Below are positions 1-9,222 of a DNA stretch of 39,748 nt, in pieces. How positions within the stretch are numbered: position 1 is the stretch's first letter; every line of letters begins with the position of its first letter. The notes beneath the pieces are model-generated. The model made no database searches. It worked only from the letters and a program-made list of their open reading frames with translations, and had not been told where the DNA came from. Made by a program: the position numbers and the translations under genes. The stretch covers positions 1 through 39,748 of the forward strand of contig WVSM01000015.1 of assembly GCA_015689645.1 (NCBI GenBank), written 5' to 3'. The DNA is from Rhodobacterales bacterium HKCCE4037 (lineage in GTDB: Bacteria; Pseudomonadota; Alphaproteobacteria; Rhodobacterales; Rhodobacteraceae).

Positions 1-1015
1 CCGCATCCTCCAGCCGCCGGCGCAGGGCCTCGGCTGCCGCCGCCTCGGCCAGGCGCGCGGCTTCTTCCTCGGTCAGCGCCGCGTTCGCATCGGCCAGTTG
101 CGCCTGCAAGGCCGCCGCTGCCGCCGCTTCCGCAAGCCGCGCGGCTTCCTCTTCGGAAAGCGCCTCCTGCACCTCGCCCAGACGGGCGCGCAAGGCCTCT
201 GCCGCCGCCGCCTCGGCCAACCGCGCTGCCTCCTCGTCGGACAGTTCGGCCTCGACGGCCTGCAATTCCGCCATCAATTCCTCGGCCCGCTCATCGCCTG
301 TGGCCAGCGCGGCCAAAGCATCGGCAAGCGAGCTGTCGCGTTCCAGCAGGGCGCCGGCCAGTTGCGCATTGCGGGTTTCGGCGGCGGCCAATGCCTGCAA
401 GGACCGCGTCAGCGATCCGTCCCGCTCCTCTGCCTGTGCTTCCATGTCGGCGATCAGCGCCTCCAGGGCCTCCCGTCGGGCCGCGGCGAGCCGCGCCGCC
501 TCCGCCGTTGCGTCGATCTCGGACCGGGCGGACGCCAGCGCGAGGTTCAGCGCCTCGGCCTCGGACATCGCCTCGGCCAGTTCCGCCTCGGTCGCATCCA
601 GCCCGGCAGTCAACTCGCTGTTCTGCGCCAGAAGCCCCGCAACCTGCTCCTCGAAATCCACGATCCGCGCGGCCTGTTCGGCGCGTTCCGCCGTCAGCGA
701 CGCGATCAGCGCCTCCTGAGCCGCCACCTGGTCCTCTGCCGCCGATAGCGAACCTGACAGGGTCGCCACCCGGTCCTCCAGCGCGCCTGCGCGCCGTTCT
801 TCCAGACCCAGTGCATCGGCCAACGCGTTCAATTGGGTGTTGAGGGAGTTCAGCTCGCTGTCCTGTGTGCTGATCTCCTCGGACAGGACGAATTGCATGA
901 CCATGAAGATCGACAGGACGAAGATCATCACCATCAGGAGGGCGGTGATCGCGTCGACGAAACCGGGCCAGATCGTGCCCGACATGCCGGAACGCGAGGC
1001 GCGGTGAAATGCCAT
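1..1015 (-). CDS. MotB-like membrane-anchored coiled-coil protein, peptidoglycan-binding type (partial)
   Basis: The gene starts at 1015 and runs off the left edge, so 338 N-terminal residues are visible and the C-terminus is missing. Residues 16-40 form one membrane segment with an acidic residue at its start (PGFVDAITALLMV, Asp21), like the plug/TM region of MotB-type proteins. From about residue 45 onward the protein is continuous Ala/Glu/Leu-rich heptads, i.e. a long periplasmic coiled coil. Residues 258-338 are a 28-residue tandem repeat. The start lies 2 bp after the stop of the upstream ExbB/MotA-like channel gene, so the two are probably translated together. By family logic the missing part should hold an OmpA-like peptidoglycan-binding domain, making this the cell-wall-anchored stator partner of the proton channel; that is inference. 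It may work in envelope integrity or a Tol-like system rather than flagellar motility, since no flagellar gene is nearby. Confidence 0.75.
   Translation of the reverse strand, partial: MAFHRASRSGMSGTIWPGFVDAITALLMVMIFVLSIFMVMQFVLSEEISTQDSELNSLNTQLNALADALGLEERRAGALEDRVATLSGSLSAAEDQVAAQEALIASLTAERAEQAARIVDFEEQVAGLLAQNSELTAGLDATEAELAEAMSEAEALNLALASARSEIDATAEAARLAAARREALEALIADMEAQAEERDGSLTRSLQALAAAETRNAQLAGALLERDSSLADALAALATGDERAEELMAELQAVEAELSDEEAARLAEAAAAEALRARLGEVQEALSEEEAARLAEAAAAAALQAQLADANAALTEEEAARLAEAAAAEALRRRLEDA
2..244 (-). repeat. 84-bp tandem repeat within the coiled-coil gene (2.9 units visible)
   Basis: Units lie at 161-244, 77-160 and 2-76 (cut by the window edge). Each encodes 28 residues, i.e. 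four heptads, with the shared core EEAARLAEAAAA followed by a more variable ALxxxL segment. The period of exactly four heptads keeps the coiled-coil register, so copy-number change would lengthen the rod without breaking it. More units may lie to the left. Confidence 0.8.
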
Positions 1016-1017
1016 GG

Positions 1018-2223
1018 CTACTCGCCCTGCGCCTGGCGGCGCGCACGGGCCTGTGCCGGCGCGCGGGCGGCTTGCGTCAGGGCCTGCAGCGCCTCGGTCA
1101 GTTGCGCCATATCATGGCGCAGCGCCGACACGTCCGAAGACCGCGTGGCCGACATTTCCTCGGCCAGCTTGAACAATTGCACGTCGATGGACCGCAGGCG
1201 ATTGCGGCTTTCGTCGTCCAGCCCGTTCTCCGCCGCCAATCCGTCGAGAGCCGCCGCCAAGCGCTCCTGCGCGGTGGCCAGACGTTCGGTCACCGCGACC
1301 TGCCCGGGGCCGAGCCGTTCCGTCAGACCCTCCACCGATTGCGACAGGTTCAGCAGGCGCTGTTCCGTCGCCGCGCGGCGCGTCTCGGATTGCGCGAAGA
1401 GCGATTGCAGCGTGTCCATCTGGTCGACCATGTGGTCGAGCACCGTGGCAATCGCCGCCTTGTCGATGGCCCCGTCGCCGTCCCCCGACGAGAACGACAC
1501 GCGGGTGATCGAGGCGAGCCATTCCTCCAACTCGCGATAGAACCGGTTCTGCCCGTGGCCCGCGTAAAGCTCCAGCAGTCCCACAACCAGCGAGCCTGCC
1601 AGACCCAACAGCGAGGATGCAAAAGCCGTGCCCATGCCGCCCAACTGGTCGTCCAGCCCATCCATGAGCCGCCCGAATACGGCCAGCCCTTCCTCACCCT
1701 CGGTCGGTTGAAGCGAGCGGATCGTCTCCACCACCGCCGGAACGGTCGTGGCAAGGCCAAAGAACGTACCCAGAAGGCCCAGGAAAATCAGAAGGTTGGC
1801 GATATATCGCGTGATGTCGCGGCTTTCCTCCATCCGCGCGCCGACCGAATCCAGCACCGACTTGGCCGAAGCGGGCGTCACCTGCATCCGGCCCCCACGC
1901 CCCCGCGCCACACCTGTCATCGCAGCCAGCAGGCGCGGCGGCTTTTCCTCGTCGTCCGAGGCGCCACCGCCGGCAAGCTGCTCGATCCACGCAACCGAGG
2001 AGAACAGCTGGATCACCTGGAAGAAGGTGGCGACCACGCCGACCACGAACACCACGGCAATCGTGCCATTCAGGAAGGGCGCGGCAAGGAACACCGGCTG
2101 CACGCGCGGCCACACCAGGACGCCGCCCGCGATGACCAGCGCAAGGATGATCAGCATCAGCACGATTTGCTGTGTCGGTCGTGTAAAGCGGAGCGCGCCT
2201 GCGCCCTCTCGGCTGCTCGCCAT
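1018..2223 (-). CDS. MotA/TolQ/ExbB-type proton channel protein
   Basis: A 401-residue inner-membrane protein. Four membrane segments are visible at about residues 20-38, 53-73, 141-163 and 197-219. The last two (GLLGTFFGLATTV and FASSLLGLAGSLVVGL) are the hallmark helices of the MotA/TolQ/ExbB family, which conduct protons and drive a MotB/TolR/ExbD-like partner. Residues 220-400 form a long cytoplasmic heptad-rich tail that ordinary ExbB or TolQ lacks. The partner gene begins 2 bp downstream. Energised envelope work is the likely role, but the substrate or target cannot be read from the sequence. The 73-bp gap to chaC holds a possible own promoter (TTGGCG, 16-bp spacer, TGTAAG on the minus strand), which is weak evidence. 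Confidence 0.85.
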   Translation of the reverse strand: MASSREGAGALRFTRPTQQIVLMLIILALVIAGGVLVWPRVQPVFLAAPFLNGTIAVVFVVGVVATFFQVIQLFSSVAWIEQLAGGGASDDEEKPPRLLAAMTGVARGRGGRMQVTPASAKSVLDSVGARMEESRDITRYIANLLIFLGLLGTFFGLATTVPAVVETIRSLQPTEGEEGLAVFGRLMDGLDDQLGGMGTAFASSLLGLAGSLVVGLLELYAGHGQNRFYRELEEWLASITRVSFSSGDGDGAIDKAAIATVLDHMVDQMDTLQSLFAQSETRRAATEQRLLNLSQSVEGLTERLGPGQVAVTERLATAQERLAAALDGLAAENGLDDESRNRLRSIDVQLFKLAEEMSATRSSDVSALRHDMAQLTEALQALTQAARAPAQARARRQAQGE

Positions 2224-2296
2224 GGCGTTTCAAATCGCTCTTCGGAGGTCTCTGGGGCGACCTTACACAATGTCGCGCCGGGACGCCAACAAAAGG

Positions 2297-2839
2297 CTAC
2301 GTGATGCCTTTCAGAGCCTTAACCTGTGCGACGAGGTCTTCCATCTCCGCATCCCCGATCCCCAGTTCGGCCAGATGCGCCGCCGTGTTGAACAGGTATT
2401 CATCGTTCGGCCCGCGCCCACCATGGGCATCGGCGATGATCTCGGCCTGACGCTCCAGCGGATACTGGCAATACTGCACATGATCGCGGTTGATGACGTA
2501 GGTCAGCACCTCCTCCTGCCGCGCCCCGTCGCGAAACTCGACCTCCTGCCGGGTTTCCACGTAGGCCGAAGAGATCAACTCTCGCTCCCGCAGGTAGGTG
2601 ATCGTGGCCTGCTCGGTCCCCGCCTCGGCGCGCAGGGCCAGCCCGTCGCAATAGGCGTCCTCCGCCGCGTCGAGTGCCAGGACAAGGCCCGGATCCTCCT
2701 CCGTACCGCGGTGGTGGATCGAGGTCATGCAGAACGAACGGTGCCAGCCATGCAGCCGCGCAATCCGCGTCTCGGCCACCGGAAATCCCGGATTCCACAG
2801 AAGCGAGCCGTAGCCGAATACCCATAGCGGAGATGTCAT
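2297..2839 (-). CDS. chaC: ChaC-type gamma-glutamylcyclotransferase
   Basis: A 180-residue cytosolic enzyme of the ChaC family, which cleaves glutathione to 5-oxoproline and Cys-Gly. The N-terminal WVFGYGSLLWNPGF (residues 6-19) is the family substrate-binding loop. HHRGTEEDPG follows at 42-51. Glu87 in YLRERE aligns with the catalytic Glu of the ChaC family (Glu83 of human CHAC2), and the NDEYLFN segment near the C-terminus is also typical. The start at 2839 was chosen because homologous sequence begins there; the reading frame stays open upstream to 3076 but overlaps the divergent DUF2125 gene. It lies upstream of the proton-channel pair on the same strand with no obvious functional link, and is divergent from the DUF2125 gene across 59 bp. 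Confidence 0.9.
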   Translation of the reverse strand: MTSPLWVFGYGSLLWNPGFPVAETRIARLHGWHRSFCMTSIHHRGTEEDPGLVLALDAAEDAYCDGLALRAEAGTEQATITYLRERELISSAYVETRQEVEFRDGARQEEVLTYVINRDHVQYCQYPLERQAEIIADAHGGRGPNDEYLFNTAAHLAELGIGDAEMEDLVAQVKALKGIT

Positions 2840-2898
2840 CGAATGGTCCTTGTCGTTCCCCGCCGCTATAGGCGATAGAACCCCGGAAGGGGAGAGCG

Positions 2899-3900
2899 AT
2901 GAAGCGCCTGATTGTCCTGATCGTCGTTTTGGGTGGGCTAGGCGCAGGCGCCTGGGCCATCGCGGCCATGGGGGTTGAGACGGCAGCCAAGCGCTGGCTC
3001 GACGACGGCAGGGTCGAAGGCTGGATCGTCGACGCAAGCGACGTCTCGGTCGACGGCTTTCCGCTTGATTTCGCAACCGAATTCACCGCGCTGCGCCTCA
3101 ACGATCCCGAAACCGGGCTGACATGGTCCACCCCCCGTTTCCGGCTCGAACAGGACGTCTACCGGCTCGACCGGATCACCGCCGTTTTCCCCGATGAACA
3201 GGTGTTCGAAACTCCCGTTGAGGAATTGACGCTGACCGCCGCGCAACTCTCCGCCGTGCTCGACGTCCGCCCGACGGCGAATTTCGCGCTCGATGAGGCA
3301 GAGGGCGTGTTTCGCGACCTCACGTTGCTCTCGACGCTTGGGTGGGAGCTCACACTTGGCGACGCCGACCTTTCCATTTCACAGACCGCCGACGACCCGA
3401 ACCTCTACGCGATCAGTGGCTCGGCGGCCCGGCTGGCCCCGCCCGAAGCCTTTCGCACACTGCTCGACCCCGACAACGCATTGCCGGCGGAGATCGAGAC
3501 TCTGACGGTCGCCGCGAACACCCTCTTCGATGCCCCGTGGGACCGCACCGCGCTGGAAACGGCCCGCCCACAACCCCTTCGCATCGACATCGAAGATGCC
3601 ACCCTCGTCTGGGGCGACATGCTGCTCCGCGCCTCGGGCACGCTTGATGTCACCCCCGGTGGCGTGCCGGAGGGCGAGTTGGATATCCGCGCCGAAAACT
3701 GGCGCCAGATGATGGACCTGACCCGAAATTCGGGTCTCCTGCCCGAGCGCTTCGTGCCCACGGCGGAGGCCATGCTTCAGGTGCTGGCCGAGATGAACGG
3801 CGCGCCGGAACATATCGACGCGACACTCACCTTCTCGAACGGGCGCGTGTTGCTGGGGCCGCTGCCGATCGGGCCGGCCCCCTCCCTGCGCATCCGTTAA
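2899..3900 (+). CDS. DUF2125 domain-containing envelope protein
   Basis: A 333-residue protein that I recognise as DUF2125, a family seen mainly in Rhodobacterales and relatives. Residues 4-24 form a hydrophobic N-terminal signal or anchor segment (LIVLIVVLGGLGAGAWAIAAM). The rest is beta-rich and soluble (for example VDGFPLDFATEFTALRL at 51-67) and resembles lipid-shuttle-like AsmA/DUF2125 folds; this comparison is inference. The C-terminus LPIGPAPSLRIR is typical of the family. A good ribosome site (AAGGGGAGAG) precedes the ATG. The stop codon at 3898-3900 overlaps the stop of the convergent extensin-like gene (3897-3899) through the shared TTAA. Function is not established; periplasmic location is likely. 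Confidence 0.8.
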   Translation: MKRLIVLIVVLGGLGAGAWAIAAMGVETAAKRWLDDGRVEGWIVDASDVSVDGFPLDFATEFTALRLNDPETGLTWSTPRFRLEQDVYRLDRITAVFPDEQVFETPVEELTLTAAQLSAVLDVRPTANFALDEAEGVFRDLTLLSTLGWELTLGDADLSISQTADDPNLYAISGSAARLAPPEAFRTLLDPDNALPAEIETLTVAANTLFDAPWDRTALETARPQPLRIDIEDATLVWGDMLLRASGTLDVTPGGVPEGELDIRAENWRQMMDLTRNSGLLPERFVPTAEAMLQVLAEMNGAPEHIDATLTFSNGRVLLGPLPIGPAPSLRIR

Positions 3901-4835
3901 CGGCAGTAGGAGCCTGAGCGGTAGGACGCCACGTCGAAGTGGAAATGGTCCTGGTGGAAACGGTCCGAATTCGGCCCCAGCACCGTGCCGAACGTGCCGC
4001 AGGCCACTTCGTGCAGACGCCGCATCGTTGCTGAATTGCCGCTGCGCCAGTCGTTCAGAACGCTCAGTTCGGTGCCGTTCTGCAACCCGATCCCGCCGAT
4101 GTCGATGGCATTGCCAAGCGCGTGTTCCGACAGCCGCGCGCCGCGTTGCGAGTTGCGCGTCCGGCAGGCGTAGGAGGCCAGAACCCGCAGGTTCGCGATG
4201 CCACCGCCCGTGTTGCCGATGATCTCGTCCGCATCGCGCACCCATTGGCTGACCGCCTGCGCCGTCGTGCAGTTGATCGTGGCGGGGGTCGTCAGTTGCA
4301 CGCCATGCACGACACGCAAGCGCACGGCGTTCTGGATGCCGCAGCCGCTGCTTCGGCCCACGACCGGCTCGATCACGTCCCCCTGCAGGCCGACCACGCC
4401 ACATAACGATCCGGTGCTTTGGCCCGGCCGCGTCACCGTGCCCGGCAGGTTCCGCGTGGCAGCCGCGCGGGTGTTGCCTTCAAGACCGTCGGGGCGCGGC
4501 GTCGGGCGCAGAGAGCTGACAACAGCGAGCGTCGTGCCGCCGCCGCCGACCACCGCGGGGGCGCCAGCTACTCCTTCTCGCGGACGGAACAGGCTGCCCA
4601 GGACACCGGGCTGCGTGGCGGGTTCCTGTGGCTGCGTGGCGGCCGCCGCGGCGACACCCGCCTCGGCGCCCGATCCGGCTTCGGGCACAGGCGTTCCGCC
4701 GGGCCGCGCGGGCGGACGGATCGATTCAGGCGGCGCAAGATCGGTCGCGGTGATGACTCGCACTTCGGCATCCTGCGCGGCCAGCGCCGCGGGCAAGGCC
4801 ACCGCCAGTGCGAATATCGCCGCGCGCAGCTTCAT
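3897..4835 (-). CDS. Extensin-like C-terminal domain protein, exported
   Basis: A 312-residue protein with a signal peptide (residues 1-20, [20 protein letters not shown]), then a Pro/Ala/Thr-rich linker to about residue 140, then an extensin-like C-terminal domain. The domain shows CGVVGLQGDVIEPV, TTPATINC, ARLSEHALGNAIDIGG and a final DRFHQDHFHFDV. The SEHxxGNAID and HQDHFHFD segments resemble the zinc-ligand pattern of D,D-carboxypeptidase-like (LAS/VanY-type) peptidases, so murein cleavage is a plausible inference. Several Cys suggest periplasmic disulfides. The start at 4835 gives the signal peptide and overlaps the tyrC stop by 4 bp (ATGA), so it is the last gene of hisC-tyrC-extensin. 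The stop overlaps the convergent DUF2125 stop. Confidence 0.85.
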   Translation of the reverse strand: MKLRAAIFALAVALPAALAAQDAEVRVITATDLAPPESIRPPARPGGTPVPEAGSGAEAGVAAAAATQPQEPATQPGVLGSLFRPREGVAGAPAVVGGGGTTLAVVSSLRPTPRPDGLEGNTRAAATRNLPGTVTRPGQSTGSLCGVVGLQGDVIEPVVGRSSGCGIQNAVRLRVVHGVQLTTPATINCTTAQAVSQWVRDADEIIGNTGGGIANLRVLASYACRTRNSQRGARLSEHALGNAIDIGGIGLQNGTELSVLNDWRSGNSATMRRLHEVACGTFGTVLGPNSDRFHQDHFHFDVASYRSGSYCR

Positions 4836-5764
4836 CCGGCACCGTCCTTCCGCCCCGGCGCCCGCCCGAAGTTCGGCGCGTCGGTGTCCTGACCCGCCTG
4901 GATGATGCCCCGGCGAATGGCCCGTGTGCGGGTGAAATAAGCGTGCAGATGATCCCCGTCGCCGGTGCGGATCGCCCGTTGCAAGGCGAACAGCTCCTCG
5001 GTGAACCGCCCGAGAATTTCCAGCGTCGCGTCCTTGTTCGACAGGAACACGTCGCGCCACATCGTCGGGTCGCTCGCCGCGATCCGCGTGAAATCGCGGA
5101 AACCGGCGGCGGAATACTTGATGACCTCGCTGTCGGTCACGCGGCGCAGGTCGTCGGCCACACCCACCATCGTGTAAGCGATCAGGTGCGGCGTGTGCGA
5201 GGTCACGGCCAGCACGAGGTCGTGGTGGTCGGCGTCCATTTCCTCCACAATCGCTCCACAGCCTTCCCACAGGGTTTTCAACCGCTCCGTGGCCGCCGGG
5301 TCGGTTCCTTCCGGCGGGGTCAGAAGCGTGTAACGGTAGTCAAACAGCTCCGCGAAGCCCGACCGGGGGCCGGAATGTTCCGTCCCGGCGAGCGGGTGGC
5401 CCGGCACGAAATGCACGCCCTCCGGCAGGTGCGGGCCGACCGCCTCGATCACCTCGCGCTTGACCGAACCCACGTCCGTCACCGTCGCGCCTTCGGCCAG
5501 ATGCGGCGCGATCTCCTGCGCCACCGCCGCCATCGCGCCCACCGGCACGCACAGCACGACGAGGTCCGCGCCCACCACAGCCTCTGCCGCAGTGTCGACG
5601 ATCCGGTCGCACAGCCCGATCTCGCGCGCCACCTCGCGGGTCTCGGCCGACCGCGCAGTGCCGACGATCTCGCCCGCCAGCCCGGCGCGGCGCATCGCAT
5701 GGGCCATCGACCCCGCGATAAGCCCCAGCCCGATCAGGGCAACCCGTTGGTAGATCACGCTCAT
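4832..5764 (-). CDS. tyrC: Prephenate/arogenate dehydrogenase (cyclohexadienyl dehydrogenase)
   Basis: A 310-residue cytosolic dehydrogenase of the TyrA family that makes the tyrosine precursor from prephenate or arogenate. The Rossmann motif GLGLIAGS sits at residues 12-19. GSVKREV (99-105) and [11 protein letters not shown] (122-132, with His123) form the substrate site, followed by SHTPHLIAY. No chorismate mutase, ACT domain or C-terminal EPSP synthase fusion is present, so it is the stand-alone form. It overlaps hisC by 4 bp (ATGA) upstream and the extensin-like gene by 4 bp downstream. HisC-type aminotransferases also transaminate prephenate or aromatic oxoacids, so the hisC-tyrC pairing makes sense for aromatic amino-acid synthesis. 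Prephenate versus arogenate preference cannot be decided here. Confidence 0.9.
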   Translation of the reverse strand: MSVIYQRVALIGLGLIAGSMAHAMRRAGLAGEIVGTARSAETREVAREIGLCDRIVDTAAEAVVGADLVVLCVPVGAMAAVAQEIAPHLAEGATVTDVGSVKREVIEAVGPHLPEGVHFVPGHPLAGTEHSGPRSGFAELFDYRYTLLTPPEGTDPAATERLKTLWEGCGAIVEEMDADHHDLVLAVTSHTPHLIAYTMVGVADDLRRVTDSEVIKYSAAGFRDFTRIAASDPTMWRDVFLSNKDATLEILGRFTEELFALQRAIRTGDGDHLHAYFTRTRAIRRGIIQAGQDTDAPNFGRAPGRKDGAG

Positions 5765-6846
5765 TCCGCCCCCTTGAACGACGCCAGCGCCGCCAGAACG
5801 CGGTCGTTATCCTCGGGCCGTCCCACGGTGATCCGCAGACAATGGGGCAGTCCATAACTCTTCGGGGCCCGCACGATGATACCCTGCGACTTCAGGAACC
5901 CATCCGCCGCGTTGGCCTCCGCCTCGTCGGCAAACCGCGCCAGGACGAAGTTCGCGTGGCTGTCGTCACAGGCAATGCCCAACTGCCGCAAGCCACCAAT
6001 CAGCCGCGCGCGCTCATCGGCGTTCACGCGGATACATTCGGCCACCCAATCCTGATCGCGCACCGCCGCCTCGGCCCCCGCCAGCGCCACGCCCGACAGG
6101 TTGAACGGCCCGCGAATGCGGTTCAGCGTGTCGATCACATGCTGCGGCCCATAGCCGTAGCCGACGCGCAGCCCACCCAGCCCGTAGGCTTTCGAGAAGG
6201 TCCGCGTCATCACCACGTTATCCCGCTTTTCCACAAGCGCCGTGCCACCGTCATAGCCCGCCGCGAACTCGGCATAGGCCCCGTCCAGCACCAGCAGGCA
6301 TTGCTCCGGCAGCGCATCGGCTAGCCGCTCCATCTCGCCACTGTCCAGCATGGTCGCCGTCGGGTTCGCCGGGTTGGCGATGAAGATCAGCCGCGTCCGC
6401 TCAGTCAGCCCGCCGATCAGAGCGTCGATATCCACCCGTCGCTCCGTCTCAGGCACCTCCACCGGGTCGGCCCCGGCCGCGAGCGCCGAGATGCGATACA
6501 TTCCGAATCCGTGCTCGGTATAAAGCACCTCGTCCCCCGGCCCCGCATAGGCCTGGCACAGGAAGTGAATGATCTCGTCCGAGCCGACGCCGCAGATGAC
6601 CCGCTCCGCGTCCAGCCCGTAAACCTCCGCAATCGCCACCCGCAAAGGCCCGTGGTCGGTCGATGGATAGCGATGGCTTTCCGCCAGCGCCTTGCCCATC
6701 GCCTCCACCGCAGCGGGCGACGGCCCGAACGGGTTCTCGTTGGAACTCAGCTTCAGCGGTTCGCTCTGTCCCTCGATCTTCGACGCCCCGCCCTGGTAGA
6801 GCGCGATGTCGAGGATGCCGGGCTGCGGGCGGATCGGGGCGGTCAT
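5761..6846 (-). CDS. hisC: Histidinol-phosphate aminotransferase
   Basis: A 361-residue PLP enzyme of class I/II aminotransferases. The family motifs are present: [11 protein letters not shown] (34-44), the NP turn at 158-159, DGAY (188-191), [17 protein letters not shown] with the PLP lysine at 219, and Arg227. It converts imidazole-acetol phosphate to histidinol phosphate with glutamate and, by family precedent, may also act on aromatic oxoacids or prephenate. It is first in a hisC-tyrC-extensin run with ATGA overlaps. I chose the ATG at 6846 because family homology begins at [14 protein letters not shown]; an in-frame ATG at 6903 would add 19 Arg-rich residues with no homology. Confidence 0.92.
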   Translation of the reverse strand: MTAPIRPQPGILDIALYQGGASKIEGQSEPLKLSSNENPFGPSPAAVEAMGKALAESHRYPSTDHGPLRVAIAEVYGLDAERVICGVGSDEIIHFLCQAYAGPGDEVLYTEHGFGMYRISALAAGADPVEVPETERRVDIDALIGGLTERTRLIFIANPANPTATMLDSGEMERLADALPEQCLLVLDGAYAEFAAGYDGGTALVEKRDNVVMTRTFSKAYGLGGLRVGYGYGPQHVIDTLNRIRGPFNLSGVALAGAEAAVRDQDWVAECIRVNADERARLIGGLRQLGIACDDSHANFVLARFADEAEANAADGFLKSQGIIVRAPKSYGLPHCLRITVGRPEDNDRVLAALASFKGAE

Positions 6847-6916
6847 GTCTGTTGTGGTCCGGGTTGAACGATGTCGCAGGGTTCTAACGCGCGGGCGCGC
6901 CATGGGGAACCGGTTA

Positions 6917-9106
6917 TCAATAGAAGCTCTGCGGGTCGATATCGACCGATAGCCGCAGGTGTCCCGGCAATTTCAGGCCGGAGATCCAGCGGCTTATCGC
7001 CGGTTGCAGCGCCACGCCCTTTGGTGCCTTCACCAGAAGCCGCACCCGGTGCCGCCCCCGGACCCGCGCAATCGGGGCCGGCGCGGGGCCGTAGACGATG
7101 CCGCCCGCATCCCGGATCGGCCCGTCATTACGCGCCAGGTGGGTGCCGAGGTCGAAGGCCGCCGCCGCCTCCGTGCTGGAGATGATGATCCCCGCGAGCC
7201 GCCCGTAGGGTGGCATCCCCGCCGCTTCGCGCTCTGCCGCCTCCGCGCGCCAGAAGCCTTCCTCGTCCCCCGACAGAATCGCCCGGATCACCGGATGTTC
7301 GGGCTGAAACGTCTGCAACAGCGCCTGCCCCGGCTTTTCCGCGCGCCCTGCACGCCCGGCAACCTGCCGCATCAGCTGGAACGTCCGCTCTGCCGCGCGC
7401 AGGTCCGACCCCTGCAACCCGAGATCCGCATCCACCACGCCCACCAGCGTCAGGCGTGGAAAGTTATGCCCCTTCGCCACCAACTGCGTCCCGATGATCA
7501 GGTCCGTATCACCATGCGCCAGTTCCTCGATCTGCGCCTTCAAGGCCCGGGCCGAGCCGAACAGGTCTGACGACAGGATCGCCGTCTTCGCATCCGGAAA
7601 CAGCGTCGCGGCTTCCTCCGCGATCCGCTCCACCCCCGGCCCGACGGCAGCCATCTTGCCCTCCACCCCGCAGGACGGGCAGGCCAGGGGAACCGGCTTC
7701 GTCTCGCCGCATTGGTGGCAGATCAGGCGCTTCTGGAAGCGGTGCTCGACCATCCGCGCATCGCAATGGTCGCAGCCCACCATCTCGCCACAGGCCCGGC
7801 AGAGCGTCACCGGCGCAAAGCCGCGACGGTTCAGGAACAACAGCGATTGCTCCCCTTCCCGCAGCCTCTGCCCCACCGCGTTCGCCAAAGTCGGCGAGAT
7901 CCACGACGACCCCGGCAGATCCTCCGCCCGCATGTCGATCGCCGCCATGTCCGGCAGGTCCTGCGGCCCGAACCGGCTCGTCAGGTCCATCCGCGCATAC
8001 TTGCCCGCCTCCGCATTCGCCCAGGATTCCAGCGACGGCGTGGCCGAGGCCAGCACCACCTGCGCGTCGTTCAAGGACGCCCGCAGTACGGTCATGTCGC
8101 GCGCGTTGTAGCTCGCGCCCTCGTCCTGCTTGTAGGAGGTGTCGTGTTCCTCATCGACGACGATCAGCCCGAGGTCGCGGTAGGGCAGGAACAGCGCGGA
8201 CCGTGCGCCGACCACAAGCTGCGCCTCGCCTTGGCCCACCATGCGCCAGCACCGGCGGCGCTCGGTCATCGTCACGCCGGAATGCCATTCCGCTGGCTCC
8301 GCCCCGAATCGCGCCTTCACCCGCGTCAGGAACTCCGACGTGAGCGCAATCTCCGGCAACAGCACCAGCGCCTGCCGCCCCTGCCGCAGGCATTCGGCCA
8401 CCGCCTCCAGGTAGACCTCCGTCTTGCCCGACCCGGTCACGCCCTTTAGCAGCACCGTCCCGTAGCGCCGCGCCCGCAGCCCCTCGCGCAACTGCTCGGC
8501 CGCCGCCGCCTGATCCTCGGTCAGCTCCTTGCCCGGCAATCCGGGGTCGAGTGGCAGGTAAGGCGCATCCCGCGGCGTATCCGCTTCCTCGACAACGCCC
8601 TGTTTCGCCAACCCCTTAACGACCGACGATGTCACGCCCGCCAGATCGCTCAATTCCTTCAGCGTGAAGCCAAGCCCGCCGTATTCCACCAGCGTGTCGA
8701 TGACCCTCTGCCGTGCGGGCGTCATCCGGTCGGGGCTCCCCTGCCCCAGCCGATAGACCTTGCGCATCGACGGCGGGTCGCTCAGCCCTGGCGCGCGGGT
8801 CGCCAGCCGCAGCATGATCGACATCGGCGTCAGCGTGTAGGCCCCGGCCTTTTCGAGGAACGCCCGCATCTCGGCCCGCATCGGGGCCACGTCCAGCACC
8901 CGGTTGACGGACCGCACCTTGGCGATATCCCAATCGCCCCGCCCCTTGCCCCAGACCACGCCCAGAACCTTGCGCGGCCCCAGCGGCACTTCCACGAAAG
9001 CACCCAGCCAGCATCCGCCCGCCGGTGCCTTGTAATCCAGCACACGGTCGATGGGTTCCGCCGTCAGAACCCCGACAAGATCACCTTCGTCGAAATGCTC
9101 GTCCAT
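6917..9106 (-). CDS. priA: Primosomal protein N' (replication restart helicase PriA)
   Basis: A 729-residue cytosolic 3'-to-5' DNA helicase that reloads the replisome at stalled forks. The order is an N-terminal DNA-binding domain (1-100), a winged-helix region (about 130-180), Walker A GVTGSGKT (222-229), the DEEH box (318-321), helicase motif SATPSLES, and a zinc-binding block with eight Cys in four pairs (436/439, 445/448, 463/466, 476/479). Motifs [16 protein letters not shown] and [14 protein letters not shown] complete the second RecA-like domain. The ATG at 9106 ([14 protein letters not shown]) matches the usual N-terminus; a longer reading to 9187 would span the palindrome at 9128-9139. 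It is divergent from the transaldolase gene. Confidence 0.95.
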   Translation of the reverse strand: MDEHFDEGDLVGVLTAEPIDRVLDYKAPAGGCWLGAFVEVPLGPRKVLGVVWGKGRGDWDIAKVRSVNRVLDVAPMRAEMRAFLEKAGAYTLTPMSIMLRLATRAPGLSDPPSMRKVYRLGQGSPDRMTPARQRVIDTLVEYGGLGFTLKELSDLAGVTSSVVKGLAKQGVVEEADTPRDAPYLPLDPGLPGKELTEDQAAAAEQLREGLRARRYGTVLLKGVTGSGKTEVYLEAVAECLRQGRQALVLLPEIALTSEFLTRVKARFGAEPAEWHSGVTMTERRRCWRMVGQGEAQLVVGARSALFLPYRDLGLIVVDEEHDTSYKQDEGASYNARDMTVLRASLNDAQVVLASATPSLESWANAEAGKYARMDLTSRFGPQDLPDMAAIDMRAEDLPGSSWISPTLANAVGQRLREGEQSLLFLNRRGFAPVTLCRACGEMVGCDHCDARMVEHRFQKRLICHQCGETKPVPLACPSCGVEGKMAAVGPGVERIAEEAATLFPDAKTAILSSDLFGSARALKAQIEELAHGDTDLIIGTQLVAKGHNFPRLTLVGVVDADLGLQGSDLRAAERTFQLMRQVAGRAGRAEKPGQALLQTFQPEHPVIRAILSGDEEGFWRAEAAEREAAGMPPYGRLAGIIISSTEAAAAFDLGTHLARNDGPIRDAGGIVYGPAPAPIARVRGRHRVRLLVKAPKGVALQPAISRWISGLKLPGHLRLSVDIDPQSFY

Positions 9107-9127
9107 GAAATCGGTTAGGGGCTTCCT

Positions 9128-9139
9128 GTTAGCGCTAAC
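9128..9139. promoter_or_regulatory. Perfect 12-bp palindrome GTTAGCGCTAAC, LacI-family-type operator
   Basis: The palindrome has the central CG and GTTA/TAAC arms typical of LacI-family sugar and central-carbon regulators. It lies 22 bp upstream of the priA start and 84 bp upstream of the transaldolase start, in their divergent gap. A global carbon regulator of the CceR type known from Rhodobacter is a candidate ligand, but that is inference; no LacI gene lies in this window. Confidence 0.6.
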
Positions 9140-9222
9140 GCACGATATACCGGGCGCGTCTTGCGGGGCGCGCACATGGTGCCCCAAACCATCACAGCCA
9201 CTTCCCGAAAGGAACCGGTCAA

